From Crotalaria pallida (Eukaryota > Streptophyta > Magnoliopsida > Fabales > Fabaceae): DNA of 64,000 bases. Below, piece by piece: positions 9,888 through 20,816 of this stretch. The notes below the pieces were generated by a model. The model did no database searches and had not been told where the DNA came from. It worked only from the letters and a program-made list of their open reading frames with translations. The DNA is taken from assembly GCA_037953625.1 (NCBI GenBank), contig CM075655.1, forward strand, positions 19,300,001-19,364,000. The letters run 5' to 3'. Each line of letters starts with the position of its first letter. Position 1 is the stretch's first letter. Position numbers and translations under genes: made by a program.

Positions 9888-11675
9888 TCATGCTTTGCTT
9901 TTTGGTATCCAAATGGTTTTGGATCCATTTTTGTTAGTTAAGGGAATCTCACCCTTCTTAACCCAAACAAACTTTCCTTTAGGTATACCATGCACTTTAA
10001 CATAACACACATTTGAAGTATGTCCATGAGTACCACAATAGAAACATGTTGGTGCATTTGAGAAATCAACTTTAGAAAAATCAACAACATTTATATGAGA
10101 ATTACTCTTAGCATTAGTATAACCCAAACCAAACTTGTTTGAATTTCCTCTTTGAAAATTTAACAATGTGCGCAATCTAATATCACCACTTGTGAAACTT
10201 GCAAGCTTATTTTTCAAAATAGCATTTTCATCCTTAAGCAACTTGCAACTCTCACAATCAACCACAATATTCAATCTACTAGCACAATCACAAGAAGAAC
10301 TAGCATATATAAGATCAAGAGTTTCATTTTGAAGATTAAGCTCATCAACTTGTTTTTGAAGTTCTAAAATCTCTTTTTGATGTTTCAAAATGAGCTTCTT
10401 TCTTTCAATGTTTTTCGAAACTAGTTTTTCAAGTTGTTCATGCATTTCTTCATAAGCATTATATAACAATTCATATTTAGAAGAAATTTCGGATTTAGTA
10501 TGACTTACATTGCTATCCTCGCTTTGTTCACTTGATTCATCATTTGAACTTTCCTCTTCATTGACTTGAACAAGCAAGTTGAGATTAGCAACTTCTTCAT
10601 CATCCGACGAACTACTCGATGTGCTTTTCTTCTCTTCTACATCACTATCCCAAACTATATATGCTGTTTTGTGTTTTGTATTTTTCTTGTCTTTCTCCTT
10701 CTTCTTGAGATACCTAGAGCATGAGTACTTGAGATGACCGGGTTTTCCACATTCATGGCAAACTACACCTTCTTTTGATGTCTTGGTCTTGTAGTGTGGG
10801 GAATCCTTCTCTTTACCTTTGTCTTTATTCAACCTTCCTTTTCTCCTTAGAAACTTGTCAAACTTCCTTAGTAAAAGTTTCATTTCTTTTTCATCAACAT
10901 CCGAATCGGAATCTTCACTATCATCATCATCGGAACTCTCTTTCTTATTGTATGATCTATTGACTTTAAGAGCAAGTCCCTTTCTTCCATTGTTCTTATC
11001 CGACTCTTCATTGATACTTAAACGTCCAAGCTCCATTTCATGTTCTTGAAGCTTTCCGAAAAGTGTTGCTAGATCCATAGCATCCAAATTCTTAGATTCA
11101 ACTATAGCCGTTACTTTTGGTTGCCAATTTCTGTCTAAACATCTCAACACTTTGTTAGAAAGTTCACCTTGTAAGAAAGTCTTACCAAGAGCAAGTAAAT
11201 GGTTAATAATATGAGTAAAACGCTTTTGCATATCATTAATAGATTCATTTGGAAGCATTTGAAACAATTCATAATCACGCATTAAAGCATTCAATCTAGC
11301 TCTCCTAACCTCACTAGTTCCTTCATGAGTCACTTGTAAAGTGTCCCACATTTCCTTAGCACTAGTACATTGAGAAACTCTAAAAAGCTCATCATAAGAT
11401 AAATCGGAGGTAATGATATTCTTTGCTTTTTAATCATATTGAACATTCTTTCTACCATCATCCTTCCACTTATCATCGGGGATTAAATGTACTACGCCTT
11501 CAACTAAACTAGAGGGGATATGAGGACCTTTTTCAACTACTTTCCAAATTTCACTATCTATGGCTTGGATAAAGATTTTCATTCTAACTTTCCAATAAGC
11601 GTATCCATCACCATTAAAGAGTGGAGGACGACTTATCGAAGCACCTTCACCACCAAAGGGATTCATGGAACCCAT
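9888..11675 (-). pseudogene. gag: copia gag, array copy 2 (least damaged)
   Basis: Same protein as copies 1 and 3, with only the shared TAA (about 11430) between the N-terminal 81 residues and the rest. The frame after the stop is uninterrupted to 9888 and in register with the N-terminal part. Shows both CCHC knuckles (CHECGKPGHLKYSC and CFYCGTHGHTSNVC), the acidic Ser/Asp region, the coiled coil (VSKNIERKKLILKHQKEI and on) and a basic C-terminus. Likely role if made: particle assembly and RNA packaging. The stop-free part could also start internally at MWDTLQVTHEG (11351), giving 487 residues. Confidence 0.88.
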
Positions 11676-11733
11676 TGCGATTGTCTTAAAGGATCTTTAC
11701 GAAAAAGCTCTTACGCTCGTGTCTTTCGACCGA

Positions 11734-11745
11734 GCTCTGATACCA
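11734..11745 (-). promoter_or_regulatory. Primer binding site (tRNA-iMet), array internal 2
   Basis: TGGTATCAGAGC on the minus strand, two bases from LTR A3. Confidence 0.9.
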
Positions 11746-11747
11746 AT

Positions 11748-13362
11748 TGAGGAAACCGCAATTGGTGGTTGAAACAACCAAGGAACCCTAGGAACACACC
11801 TAGAAGGGGGGGTTGAATAGGTGTTTAAGAAACCTTGAAAGATTTTCGAACGAAACAAATCTAAACAATTAAAACAAATGATTTTTGCAAATTTGTCAGC
11901 ACTTAATCGATTAAACTGAGATTTAATCGATTAACCTGCAATTTAATCGATTAAGGTCAGAAAACACAATTTCACTTAATCGATTAATAATCTATTATGA
12001 CAGTTAAAAACTGAAAAATCACTTTTCTATCGAATACGAAAATCAATCGATCAACACGTAAGATCAGAGATTCAGCGAAAACAATTAACACCTATATTCT
12101 TATTGATTACCTAGGTTATGAAAATGATTTTCTCCAAGTTAATTTGAACAATTAAGATTCAATTCAATCAATTATGAAAATCAATCTTTTTCTAGGTTTT
12201 CAACCAAGAACACAATGAACAACAAGAATGTAAAGAGTTAAGGGTTTAGAGATACGACACCGTGATTTATCCTGGTTCACTTTCATCCACTTGAAAGCTA
12301 CATCCAGTCCCCTCTTCAACCAAGAGAGATTCTTCACTATGAGGAATTAGAGTTCTCAAATTACAAGTAAATGCCTCTCAAGACTCCCTTCTTGATAGCC
12401 TACAAGAGATACTCCACGCCCTTGCACGTAATCCTATTGATCTTCTCTCTAATCTAACCTCTACCCCTTGTTGATAATCCACACAACAAGTCTTCACTTG
12501 CTTGATGATAATCCACACACCAAGGCTTCACTTTGCTTGATTCACAACCAAGACTTCTTCTTCAATGAGAAATTTGCTTGATGATAATCGACACACCAAG
12601 TCTTCTTGTTTGTTGTAGATGGCTTGCCTCTTGCAAAGATTACAACACAATAGAAAACAAAATGACACTCCTATGAATCTCTTTCAATAGCTATGACAAA
12701 TCAACATAAGAGATTCAAGAGTTCTTGATCAAAGAATATGAAAATAGAAAAGCTTTGATCTTTGAAATTGAGAGAGAATAGAGTGGCTTGATTTCTTGTA
12801 AAACTTGTATGAAAATGATTCTAGATAATCACAAAGATTAGGAAAAGGTTTATGTAGAATACCCAAAAGTTAGAGCACTTAAAAAACTGATTTTGAGAAG
12901 TGAAAATCGTATTTTAAAAAACCAGTACAGCAGTGTTTAATCGATTAGATCTTCACTTAATCGATTAGTAATCTATTAGATTTGTTCTTAATCGATTAAG
13001 CCCTGTAGAAACTTGTTAGAAACTTGTTTTCTCAAAACTAAACCTTTCTTTTCAAACCTTAAAGCCACCTATTGATTTTAGGTTAAGTGAAAACACAAAT
13101 TATGATTTAATCATGCAATCAAAAGAGATTCACTACCCTCTAAGAAACTCTACCCAAACTCATCAAATAAAAGACTAAGTCTAGAGAGGCAAAAGATAAA
13201 ACAATAACAAAACTCAAACTAGATCTTCAAGTCTTCATGAGCTTGTTCTCTCTTCTTCACTTGATGTTTGTTGTTGCTTGTTTAGCTTGAAACTTGATCA
13301 ACACCTTAGTAGCTTGTTCAAAACCTTTTGTCATTATCAAAACATTCTCAATGGAACTTACA
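11748..13362 (-). repeat. Array LTR A3
   Basis: 1,615 bp with the same termini. Several palindromes carry single-base changes (TAATCTATTA at the 11990 and 12970 regions). Confidence 0.92.
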
Positions 13363-13376
13363 ATCTCCCCCTTTTT
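13363..13376 (-). promoter_or_regulatory. Polypurine tract, array internal 3
   Basis: AAAAAGGGGGAGAT on the minus strand, adjoining LTR A3. Confidence 0.85.
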
Positions 13377-14028
13377 GAAAATGACAAACATGTTTTGAAG
13401 TTGTTTGAAGTTGTTGACGCTTTAACTATTTGATCACTTGGTGAGACTCTTGCTCCCCCTTAATCAATGCAATTTACATTTGAAATCCAATTGATAGAAG
13501 CTTGATTCTCCCCCTATCTTCAACAACTTTGCTCAACCTACATAAAAACAACAAAAACAACCATTCTCCCAAAACAAACTATTTCTCCCCCTTTGGCATT
13601 ATCAAAAAGTAATATATACCAATTGAAATATAAAATGCTTAGCCAAAATAAGAGAAATCACCAATCATTCCTTTTCAACATTGATACCAATTGAAAGATA
13701 AGAACCAAAAAATAATCAATGATACCAATTGAAAAGCTAATTATCACTAATTGACAAAATATCACAAAAGCATGATAATCATCTAATCATCACTCAAAGA
13801 TACCAATTGAACTTTAGAAAAGTAATACCAATTGAGGACAATTCAATTACACCAATTGAGAAAAACTATAATTGATACCAAAGAAGAATATTCAACAATA
13901 TCACTTGTACCAATTTTTACCACTTTGTAGGTCATTCACTTGAGATGCAAATGTAATACCAATTGAAGATGCAAATGTATGAATAACACTTGTTAGCCCT
14001 TTGCTCTTCAATCATACGTACAAAACAA
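13377..14028 (-). other. Array internal 3 noncoding 3' segment
   Basis: Third copy of the segment with CTCCCCCT motifs and the TACCAATTGA array (about 13615-13970). No ORF. Confidence 0.8.
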
Positions 14029-15816
14029 TCATGCTTTGATTTTTGGTATCCAAATGGTTTTGGATCCATTTTTGTTAGTTAAGGGAATCTCACCCTTCTT
14101 AACCCAAACAAACTTTCCTTTAGGTATACCATGCACTTTAACATAACACACATTTGAAGTATGTCCATGAGTACCACAATAGAAACATGTTGGTGCATTT
14201 GAGAAATCAACTTTAGAAAAATCAACAACATTTCTATGAGAATTACTCTTAGCATTAGTATAACCCAAACCAAACTTGTTTGAATTTTCTCTTTGAAAAT
14301 TTAACAATGTGCGCAATCTAATATCACCACTTATGAAACTTGCAAGCTTATTTTTCAAAATAGCATTTTCATCCTTAAGCAACTTGCAACTCTCACAATC
14401 AACCACAATATTCAATCTACTAGCACAATCACAAGAAGAACTGGCATATATAAGATCAAGAGTTTCATTTTGAAGATTAAGCTCATCAACTTGTTTTTGA
14501 AGTTCTAAAATCTCTTTTTGATGTTTCAAAATGAGCTTCTTTCTTTCAATGTTTTTCGAAACTAGTTTTTCAAGTTGTTCATGCATTTCTTCATAAGCAT
14601 TATATAACAATTCATATTTAGAAGAAATTTCGGATTTAGTATGACTTACATTGCTTTCCTCGCTTTGTTCACTTGATTCATCATTTGAACTTTCCTCTTC
14701 ATTGACTTGAACAAGCAAGTTGAGATTAGCAACTTCTTCATCATCCGACAAACTACTCGATGTGCTTTTCTTCTCTTCTACATCACTATCCCAAACTATA
14801 TATGCTCTTTTGTGTTTTGAATTTTTCTTGTCTTTCTCCTTCTTCTTGAGATACCTAGAGCATGAGTACTTGAGATGACCGGGTTTTCTACATTCATGGA
14901 AAACTACACCTTCTTTTGATGTCTTGGTCTTGTAGTGTGGGGAATCCTTATCTTTACCTTTGTCTTTATTCAACCTTCCTTTTCTCCTTAGAAACTAGTC
15001 AAACTTCCTTAGTAAAAGTTTCATTTCTTTTTCATCAACATCCGAATCGGAATCTTCACTATCATCATCATCGGAACTCTCTTTCTTATTGTATGATCTA
15101 TTGACTTTAAGAGCAAGTCCCTTTCTTCCATTGTTCTTATCCGACTCTTCATTGATACTTAAACGTCCAAGCTCCATTTCATGTTCTTGAAGCTTTCCGA
15201 AAAGTGTTGCTAGATCCATAGCATCCAAATTCTTAGATTCAACAATAGCCGTTACTTTTGGTTGCCAATTTATGTCTAAACATCTCAACACTTTGTTAGA
15301 AAGTTCACCTTGTAAGAAAGTCTTACCAAGAGCAAGTAAATGGTTAATAATATGAGTAAAACACTTTTGCATATCATTAATAGATTCATTTGGAAGCATT
15401 TGAAACAATTCATAATCACGCATTAAAGCATTCAATCTAGCTCTCCTAACCTCACTAGTTCCTTCATGAGTCACTTGTAAAGTGTCCCACATTTCCTTAG
15501 CACTAGTACATTGAGAAACTCTAAAAAACTCATCATAAGATAAAGCGGAGGTAATGATATTCTTTGCTTTTTAATCATATTGAACTTTCTTTCTATCATC
15601 ATCCTTCCTCTTATCCTCGGGGATTAAATGTACTACGCCTTCAACTAAACTAGAGGGGATATGAGGACCTTTTTCAACTACTTTCCAAATTTCACTATCT
15701 ATGGCTTGGATAAAGATTTTCATTCTAACTTTCCAATAAGCGTATCCCTCACCATTAAAGAGTGGAGGACGACTTATCGAAGCACCTTCACCACCAAAGG
15801 GATTCATGGAACCCAT
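14029..15816 (-). pseudogene. gag: copia gag, array copy 3 (broken)
   Basis: Same gag with the shared TAA (about 15571) and a private AAG-to-TAG stop at about 14995 in the ..KLLRKFDK stretch. The first zinc knuckle has lost its first Cys (FHECRKPGHLKYSC) and its first Gly (Gly to Arg). The second knuckle is intact. The last part (314 residues, from 14973) is still open. Private lesions in copies 1 and 3 show that the copies have been separate for some time. Confidence 0.88.
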
Positions 15817-15874
15817 TGCGATTTTCTTAAAGGATCTTTACGAAAAAGCTCTTACGCTCGTGTCTTTCGACCGA

Positions 15875-15886
15875 GCTCTGATACCA
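15875..15886 (-). promoter_or_regulatory. Primer binding site (tRNA-iMet), array internal 3
   Basis: TGGTATCAGAGC on the minus strand, two bases from LTR A4, the outermost 5' LTR. Confidence 0.9.
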
Positions 15887-15888
15887 AT

Positions 15889-17485
15889 TGAGGAAACCGC
15901 AATTGGTGGTTGAAACAACTAAGGAACCCTAGGAACACACCTAGAAGGGGGGGTTGAATAGGTGTTTAAGAAACCTTGAAAGATTTTCGAACGAAACAAA
16001 TCTAAACAATTAAAACAAATGATTTTTTGCAAATTTGTCAGCACTTAATAGATTAAACTGAGATTTAATCGATTAACCAGCAATTTAATCGATTAAGGTC
16101 AGAAAACACAATTTCACTTAATCGATTAATAATCGATTATGACAGTTAAAAACTGAAAAATCACTTTTCAATCGAATACGAAAATCAATCAATCAACACG
16201 TAAGATCAGAGATTCAGCGAAAACAATTAACACCTATATTCTTATTGATTACCTAGGTTATGAAAATGATTTTCTCCAAGTTAATTTGAACAATTAAGAT
16301 TCAATTCAATCAATTATGAAAATCAATCTTTTTCTAGGTTTTCAACCAAGAACACAATGAACAACAAGAATGTAAAGAGTTAAGGGTTTAGAGATACGAC
16401 ACAGTGATTTATCCTGGTTCACTTTCATCCACTTGAAAGCTACATCCAGTCCCCTCTTCAACCAAGAGAGATTCTTCAATATGAGGAATTAGAGTTCTCA
16501 AATTACAAGTAAATGCCTCTCAAGACTCCCTTCTTGATAGCCTACAAGAGATACTCCACACCCTTGCCTTGTAATCCTATTGATCTTCTCTCTAATCTAA
16601 CCTCTACCCCTTGTTGATAATCCACACAACAAGTCTTCACTTGCTTGATGATAATCCACACACCAAGGCTTCACTTTGCTCGATTCACAACCAAGACTTC
16701 TTCTTCAATGAGAAATTTGCTTGATGATAATCGACACACCAAGTCTTCTTGTTTTTTGTAGATGGCTTGCCTCTTGCAAAGATTACAACACAATAGAAAA
16801 CAAAATGACACTCCTATGAATCTCTTTCAATAGCTATGACAAATCAACATAAGAGATTCAAGAGTTCTTGATCAAAGAATATGAAAATAGAAAAGCTTTG
16901 ATCTTTGAAATTGAGAGAGAATAGAGTGGCTTGATTTCTTGTAAAACTTGTATGAAAATGATTCTAGATAATCACAAAGATTAGGAAAAGGTTTATGTAG
17001 AATACCCAAAAGTTAGAGCACTTAAAAAAATGATTTTGAGAAGTGAAAATTGTATTTTAAAAAACCAGTATAGCAGTGTTTAATCGATTAGTAATCGATT
17101 AGATTTGTTCTTAATCGATTAAGCCCTGTAGAAACTTGTTAGAAACTTGTTTTCTCAAAACTAAACCTTTCTTTTCAAACCTTTAAGCCACCTATTGATT
17201 TTAGGTTAAGTGAAAACTCAAATTATGATTTAATCATGCAATCAAAAGAGATTCACTATCCTCTAAGAAACTCTACCCAAACTCATCAAATAAAAGACTA
17301 AGTCTAGAGAGGCAAAAGATAAAACAATAACAAAACTCAAACTAGATCTTCAAGTCTTCATGAGCTTGTTCTCTCTTCTTCACTTGATGTTTGTTGTTGC
17401 TTGTTGAGCTTGAAACTTGATCAACACCTTAGTATCTTGTTCAAAACCTTTTGTCATTATCAAAACATTCTCAATGGAACTTACA
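15889..17485 (-). repeat. Array LTR A4 (outermost 5' LTR)
   Basis: 1,597 bp, ends GGAACTTACA at 17485 followed by CAACC. It lacks one 20-bp palindrome unit of the U3-side cluster. Confidence 0.92.
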
Positions 17486-17490
17486 CAACC
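17486..17490. repeat. Target site duplication CAACC (right)
   Basis: Matches 3454-3458. Confidence 0.9.
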
Positions 17491-18526
17491 TGCTCCATAA
17501 ACCAGCACACACCAGCCCCATTGTACTCATACCGAAAAAAGAGAGGCTTGAAGGACTTCCATGAATCGGTGACTTTAGCGAAAAGTGCGTGGTCCTTCCG
17601 AGCTTTCAGTGACACCCAAAGTCCTTTGGAGTTGCCGAACTTGTTTACTTGAGGGGCATATAGCCAAAAGAAAGCTCGAAGTGTGGCAACTAAACCTTCG
17701 GCGTCGCAGAACTGTTGGAATGCTCAAACAAATGCCCATCCGCTCGGGTGTAGCTGGCTCGGGGCTATACCTAAGTGGTTGAGTACCTCTATTTCAAAAG
17801 TCGAAAAGGGCATGCGGATTCCAACCTTTGTTACTATTTCTTCGTAGAAGTAGAAGAGTTGTTGATTTTGCGGCACTTCGAAGCAGATCCGGTCGTCAAT
17901 GTTCACGTGCCTTAGTACAAATTCCGAGGCATTCCCATCTGCGCTCGGAGGGGTTATGAGAGGACGAAGGTGGTTCAAACTGTTATTGGTCAGCAACGAA
18001 GGCCTCGTTCCAAGCACCTCCCGATCAAAGACTCCATCGTACTGCGCATGATTGGGCGGTAAAAGATATTCTTCAGGATTGGTGTCACACCTGCGCTCCA
18101 CCATATCTGGGGAAAAAGTAAAAGGATCGGCGTTAGGATTTTTTATATTAGATGTTTTAATTCTAAAGTTAAGGCCGAGCCTTGGACTTTTTCCTCCCTT
18201 TTTCCTCGGATCTCCTAAAGGCTCTTCTTCCATTGTACAGCGCTCGGGGCTAATCCTAACCTGAGCTCTACGTTCAGCAAACCTATAAGCCAATAGCCAC
18301 TTACTCTCCTCAGCAGGATCCGATGGGTATTCTACGACTAACGGTTTTTTCACGGTGGTTCCCTGGCTGATGGGGGGGTGAAAGGATCTATTGCGTAATC
18401 GGCGTCAGAATTACTAACATCCCCAGAACTCCCAGAAAAAGTTGAATCACTATCACTAGAAGGCTCCTCTCCTAATTTTCTACAGAGTTCGCGATAAATT
18501 CTCCTTAGATCCCTCCACCCTTTCAT
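17486..18526 (-). pseudogene. Tat antisense aORF, upstream part (Transposase_28-like)
   Basis: Minus-strand ORF starting at the ATG 18526 (MKGWRDLRRIYREL..), with an acidic Ser/Asp N-terminal region. A one-base shift in a C run near 18370 and a CGA-to-TGA stop at 17724 (..HPSGWAFV) break it. After the stop the same frame stays open to the array junction and resumes at 3458. Features include FEIEVLNHLGIAPSQLHP, typical of the plant gypsy-linked Transposase_28-type family, for which no enzymatic function is proven. It is antisense to its host Tat element, whose polypurine tract and LTR lie at 27704-28355. Loss by two nested insertions makes expression impossible here. Confidence 0.6.
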
Positions 18527-18968
18527 GACTAGCCAACCCCTTAATGCTACCTACCCAGAAATCCCACAGATCCCAAACCCCTGAAAAACCCAGAATAATC
18601 AAATCTCAAATCCCTGCAAAACCCAAAAACCAAAACCCCTTTTAAGAAAAAAGGAGGAAAAGCAAGAATAGAAACAGAAGGAGTAGAGAAAATTACCTGC
18701 GTTTAGTTGTTGATTTCTGTGAAAAGTTGGTAGTAATGGATGATCGCGAAAAGCGTAGAAGAAAGTAGAGGCAATGAGTGGGAGAAGGAGAAATGGAAGA
18801 GCTTCTTCTGATTTAGAGAGTGAGAAATGAAGTTTCTGGTATGAAGGTTCTGATTTGAGAAAAAGAGGGTGGAATGAAAAGAGTATGGGATGCGAATAAC
18901 CCCAAAGAAAACTGTTCAGTTTACTTCCCTGATGTACGTGTGGGCCGAAAGCCCATTATCTTACCAGC
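18527..18968. other. Noncoding upstream region of Tat aORF
   Basis: Contains ACCC/AAAACCC-rich then purine-rich sequence. No ORF. It ends at the Athila 1 insertion; it may hold the promoter of the antisense ORF but no clear TATA box is seen. Confidence 0.4.
18964..18968. repeat. Target site duplication CCAGC (left of Athila 1)
   Basis: CCAGC before TGATGAGC; the same five bases follow the 3' LTR at 27464-27468. Confidence 0.92.
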
Positions 18969-20091
18969 TGATGAGCATTTTATTTCCCATTTTCCTTGCA
19001 TTATTTTACTCCTATTATTGATACTTGTTGCCTATTTGACATTGTTTAGCTTGATTTAGTGATTTAGAGTTTATTGGACTAATATTCTGAATATTGTTTA
19101 ATTTGGGATTATTTAGCCTAATTAATTCTATTTCTATTTTCAGGTCATATTTGGCACAAGGGTTTTTTTGGACATTTTGGGAATGAAGATTTAATTTTGG
19201 AAGAGAAGATATATGATGAAGTGAAGATTGTAATCTATCTTTAGGATTAGTTGAGATTTAGTTATATCTTTTAAGATTTAGATTTTATCTATAAGATATT
19301 TTTAGATTTAATTTAGAGATAAGCTTTCCTTAGGATTTGGGCCCATGATTTAGGCCCGTTTTGTGATTTAAAAAGCCAAATTCGTGTAAACCCTAGGGGA
19401 GACCTTCCATTCACGTTTTTTTACATTCTCTCTCTTAGAGAAGGCTTAGTTTTGCTCTCCAAGCTTGTGGTGGCTGCTAGGGTTTCTCTCTCTTCCCTTT
19501 TTTTCTACACGTTTTTGGTATTTTTCTTCATGGAAGGCTAAACTCTTAGGTTAAATCCCTTTGGTAATGTATCACATACTCTTGAGGTTTTGTTCTTAAT
19601 GCTATTTCGTTTTTATTCACTGTTTTCATGCTTATTGATATGTTATGGTTCGCTTAGTTCCATTATATAGAGATAATCCATGTGTATGAATGCTTAATTT
19701 ATGCAAACTCGTAAAAAGTCCATGCTTTGGCTTTTAATGCTTAATTAGAGGTTTGGGTTTTGGGGTGAGAATTGAATTTTCGCTTAGTATTTAATTCTCA
19801 CGAGTTGGACAGTGAAGAGGAAAGAAATTGATCTTTTGTGACCGATGATAGAGTTGTGAACGCGAGCCAAAGGGGTTTATCCGCTTTTCCTTATCTGTTT
19901 CTTCGTTTTGATTTAATTCTGTTTTGATTTCAATTATTCAATATTCAATACAAAAAAACCCCCCTTTTTTCTATGCATACTATGTGTTCGACCTTTTGCT
20001 TGATAAGATATTCCTTGGGAGACGACCTAGGAGTCACTTCCTAGTACTATACTTAAACTGTTTTTATTTGTATCGGGTACGGCCTCGATCA
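18969..20091 (+). repeat. Athila 1 5' LTR
   Basis: 1,123 bp, TGATGAGCATTTT...GGCCTCGATCA. About eight differences from the 3' LTR by eye (for example GTGGTGGCTGCT against GTGGTGGATGCT). Confidence 0.95.
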
Positions 20092-20095
20092 AATT

Positions 20096-20113
20096 TGGCG
20101 CCGTTGCCGGGGA
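20096..20113 (+). promoter_or_regulatory. Primer binding site (tRNA-Asp), Athila 1
   Basis: TGGCGCCGTTGCCGGGGA, four bases after the LTR. It is the tRNA-Asp type site typical of Athila. Confidence 0.88.
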
Positions 20114-20816
20114 ATATCGGTTCTTGCCAAAGGTCATTAGTAGTTAGTTAGTGTCATAGTTAGTATAGTTATTATAGTGTGTCGTGTCTGATTTAGGGTC
20201 TAGTAGTCAATTCTGATAACCGGTTGAAGTTGCATTGTTTGCTGTTTTGCTATTTTGTTGCAATTAGTGTATTTGATTGATTCTGTGGTTGCTAGTTCAC
20301 ATAGTTGTGGGTGGAATTTTTGCACGAAAATTTATATCCACACTACTTTTATCATATAAAAAGGTTTTGAGGCACCACGATCACTCAGATCATCACTGGT
20401 TGTGAGTTCCAGAAAAATTTTCCAAGTTTTAGCAGCACTTTCTTCAAATCGTCGCAACTTTTGACCCGTAACTCGGAATTTGACGAATTTTATATCAAAT
20501 CGAAGGGAATTTTCTGAATAATCTGATTTTTCTCACTTTGTCAAAAAACTCCTTCGTCTGGATCCTGAAAAAGCCGTTTTACTATTTCTTTTTTATTTTA
20601 CAAGTTTTATTTTCTTAGTTTTTGGTCTCTGATTTAATTGTTTGACTTGGTTCCCTTTTGAATTTTGTCCTAAAACTTTTTGTGGTATGTTATCATGATT
20701 TTAGGGTGCTGAAAAAAATAAAGAAAAAATTTTAAAAAATAAAAAAATTTTGTTGCCTATTTTGGTCATGTATATTAGTGACAGTTTGCTATGCTACATG
20801 GTGTTCTGTTCAGTAC
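20114..20816 (+). other. Athila 1 untranslated leader
   Basis: About 700 bp without coding potential. Ends in an A/T tract (AAAAAATAAAGAAAAAA near 20715) upstream of the gag ATG. Confidence 0.7.

Larger units (their letters stand above)
3459..17485 (-). mobile_element. Tandem gag-only SIRE-type copia array (4 LTRs, 3 internal regions)
   Basis: Order on the plus strand: LTR A1 (3459-5074), internal 1, LTR A2 (7600-9221), internal 2, LTR A3 (11748-13362), internal 3, LTR A4 (15889-17485). Repeat unit is about 4.14 kb. Elements read on the minus strand. Each internal region (about 2,525 bp) has a tRNA-iMet primer site, a gag with one shared stop, a noncoding 3' segment and a polypurine tract. 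Protease, integrase, RT and RNase H are absent in all three. This fits the gag-only non-autonomous class called TR-GAG. One CAACC duplication encloses the whole, as expected from recombination between LTRs of one insertion or of a pre-formed concatemer. Each copy has private mutations, so simple misassembly is less likely. Confidence 0.9.
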
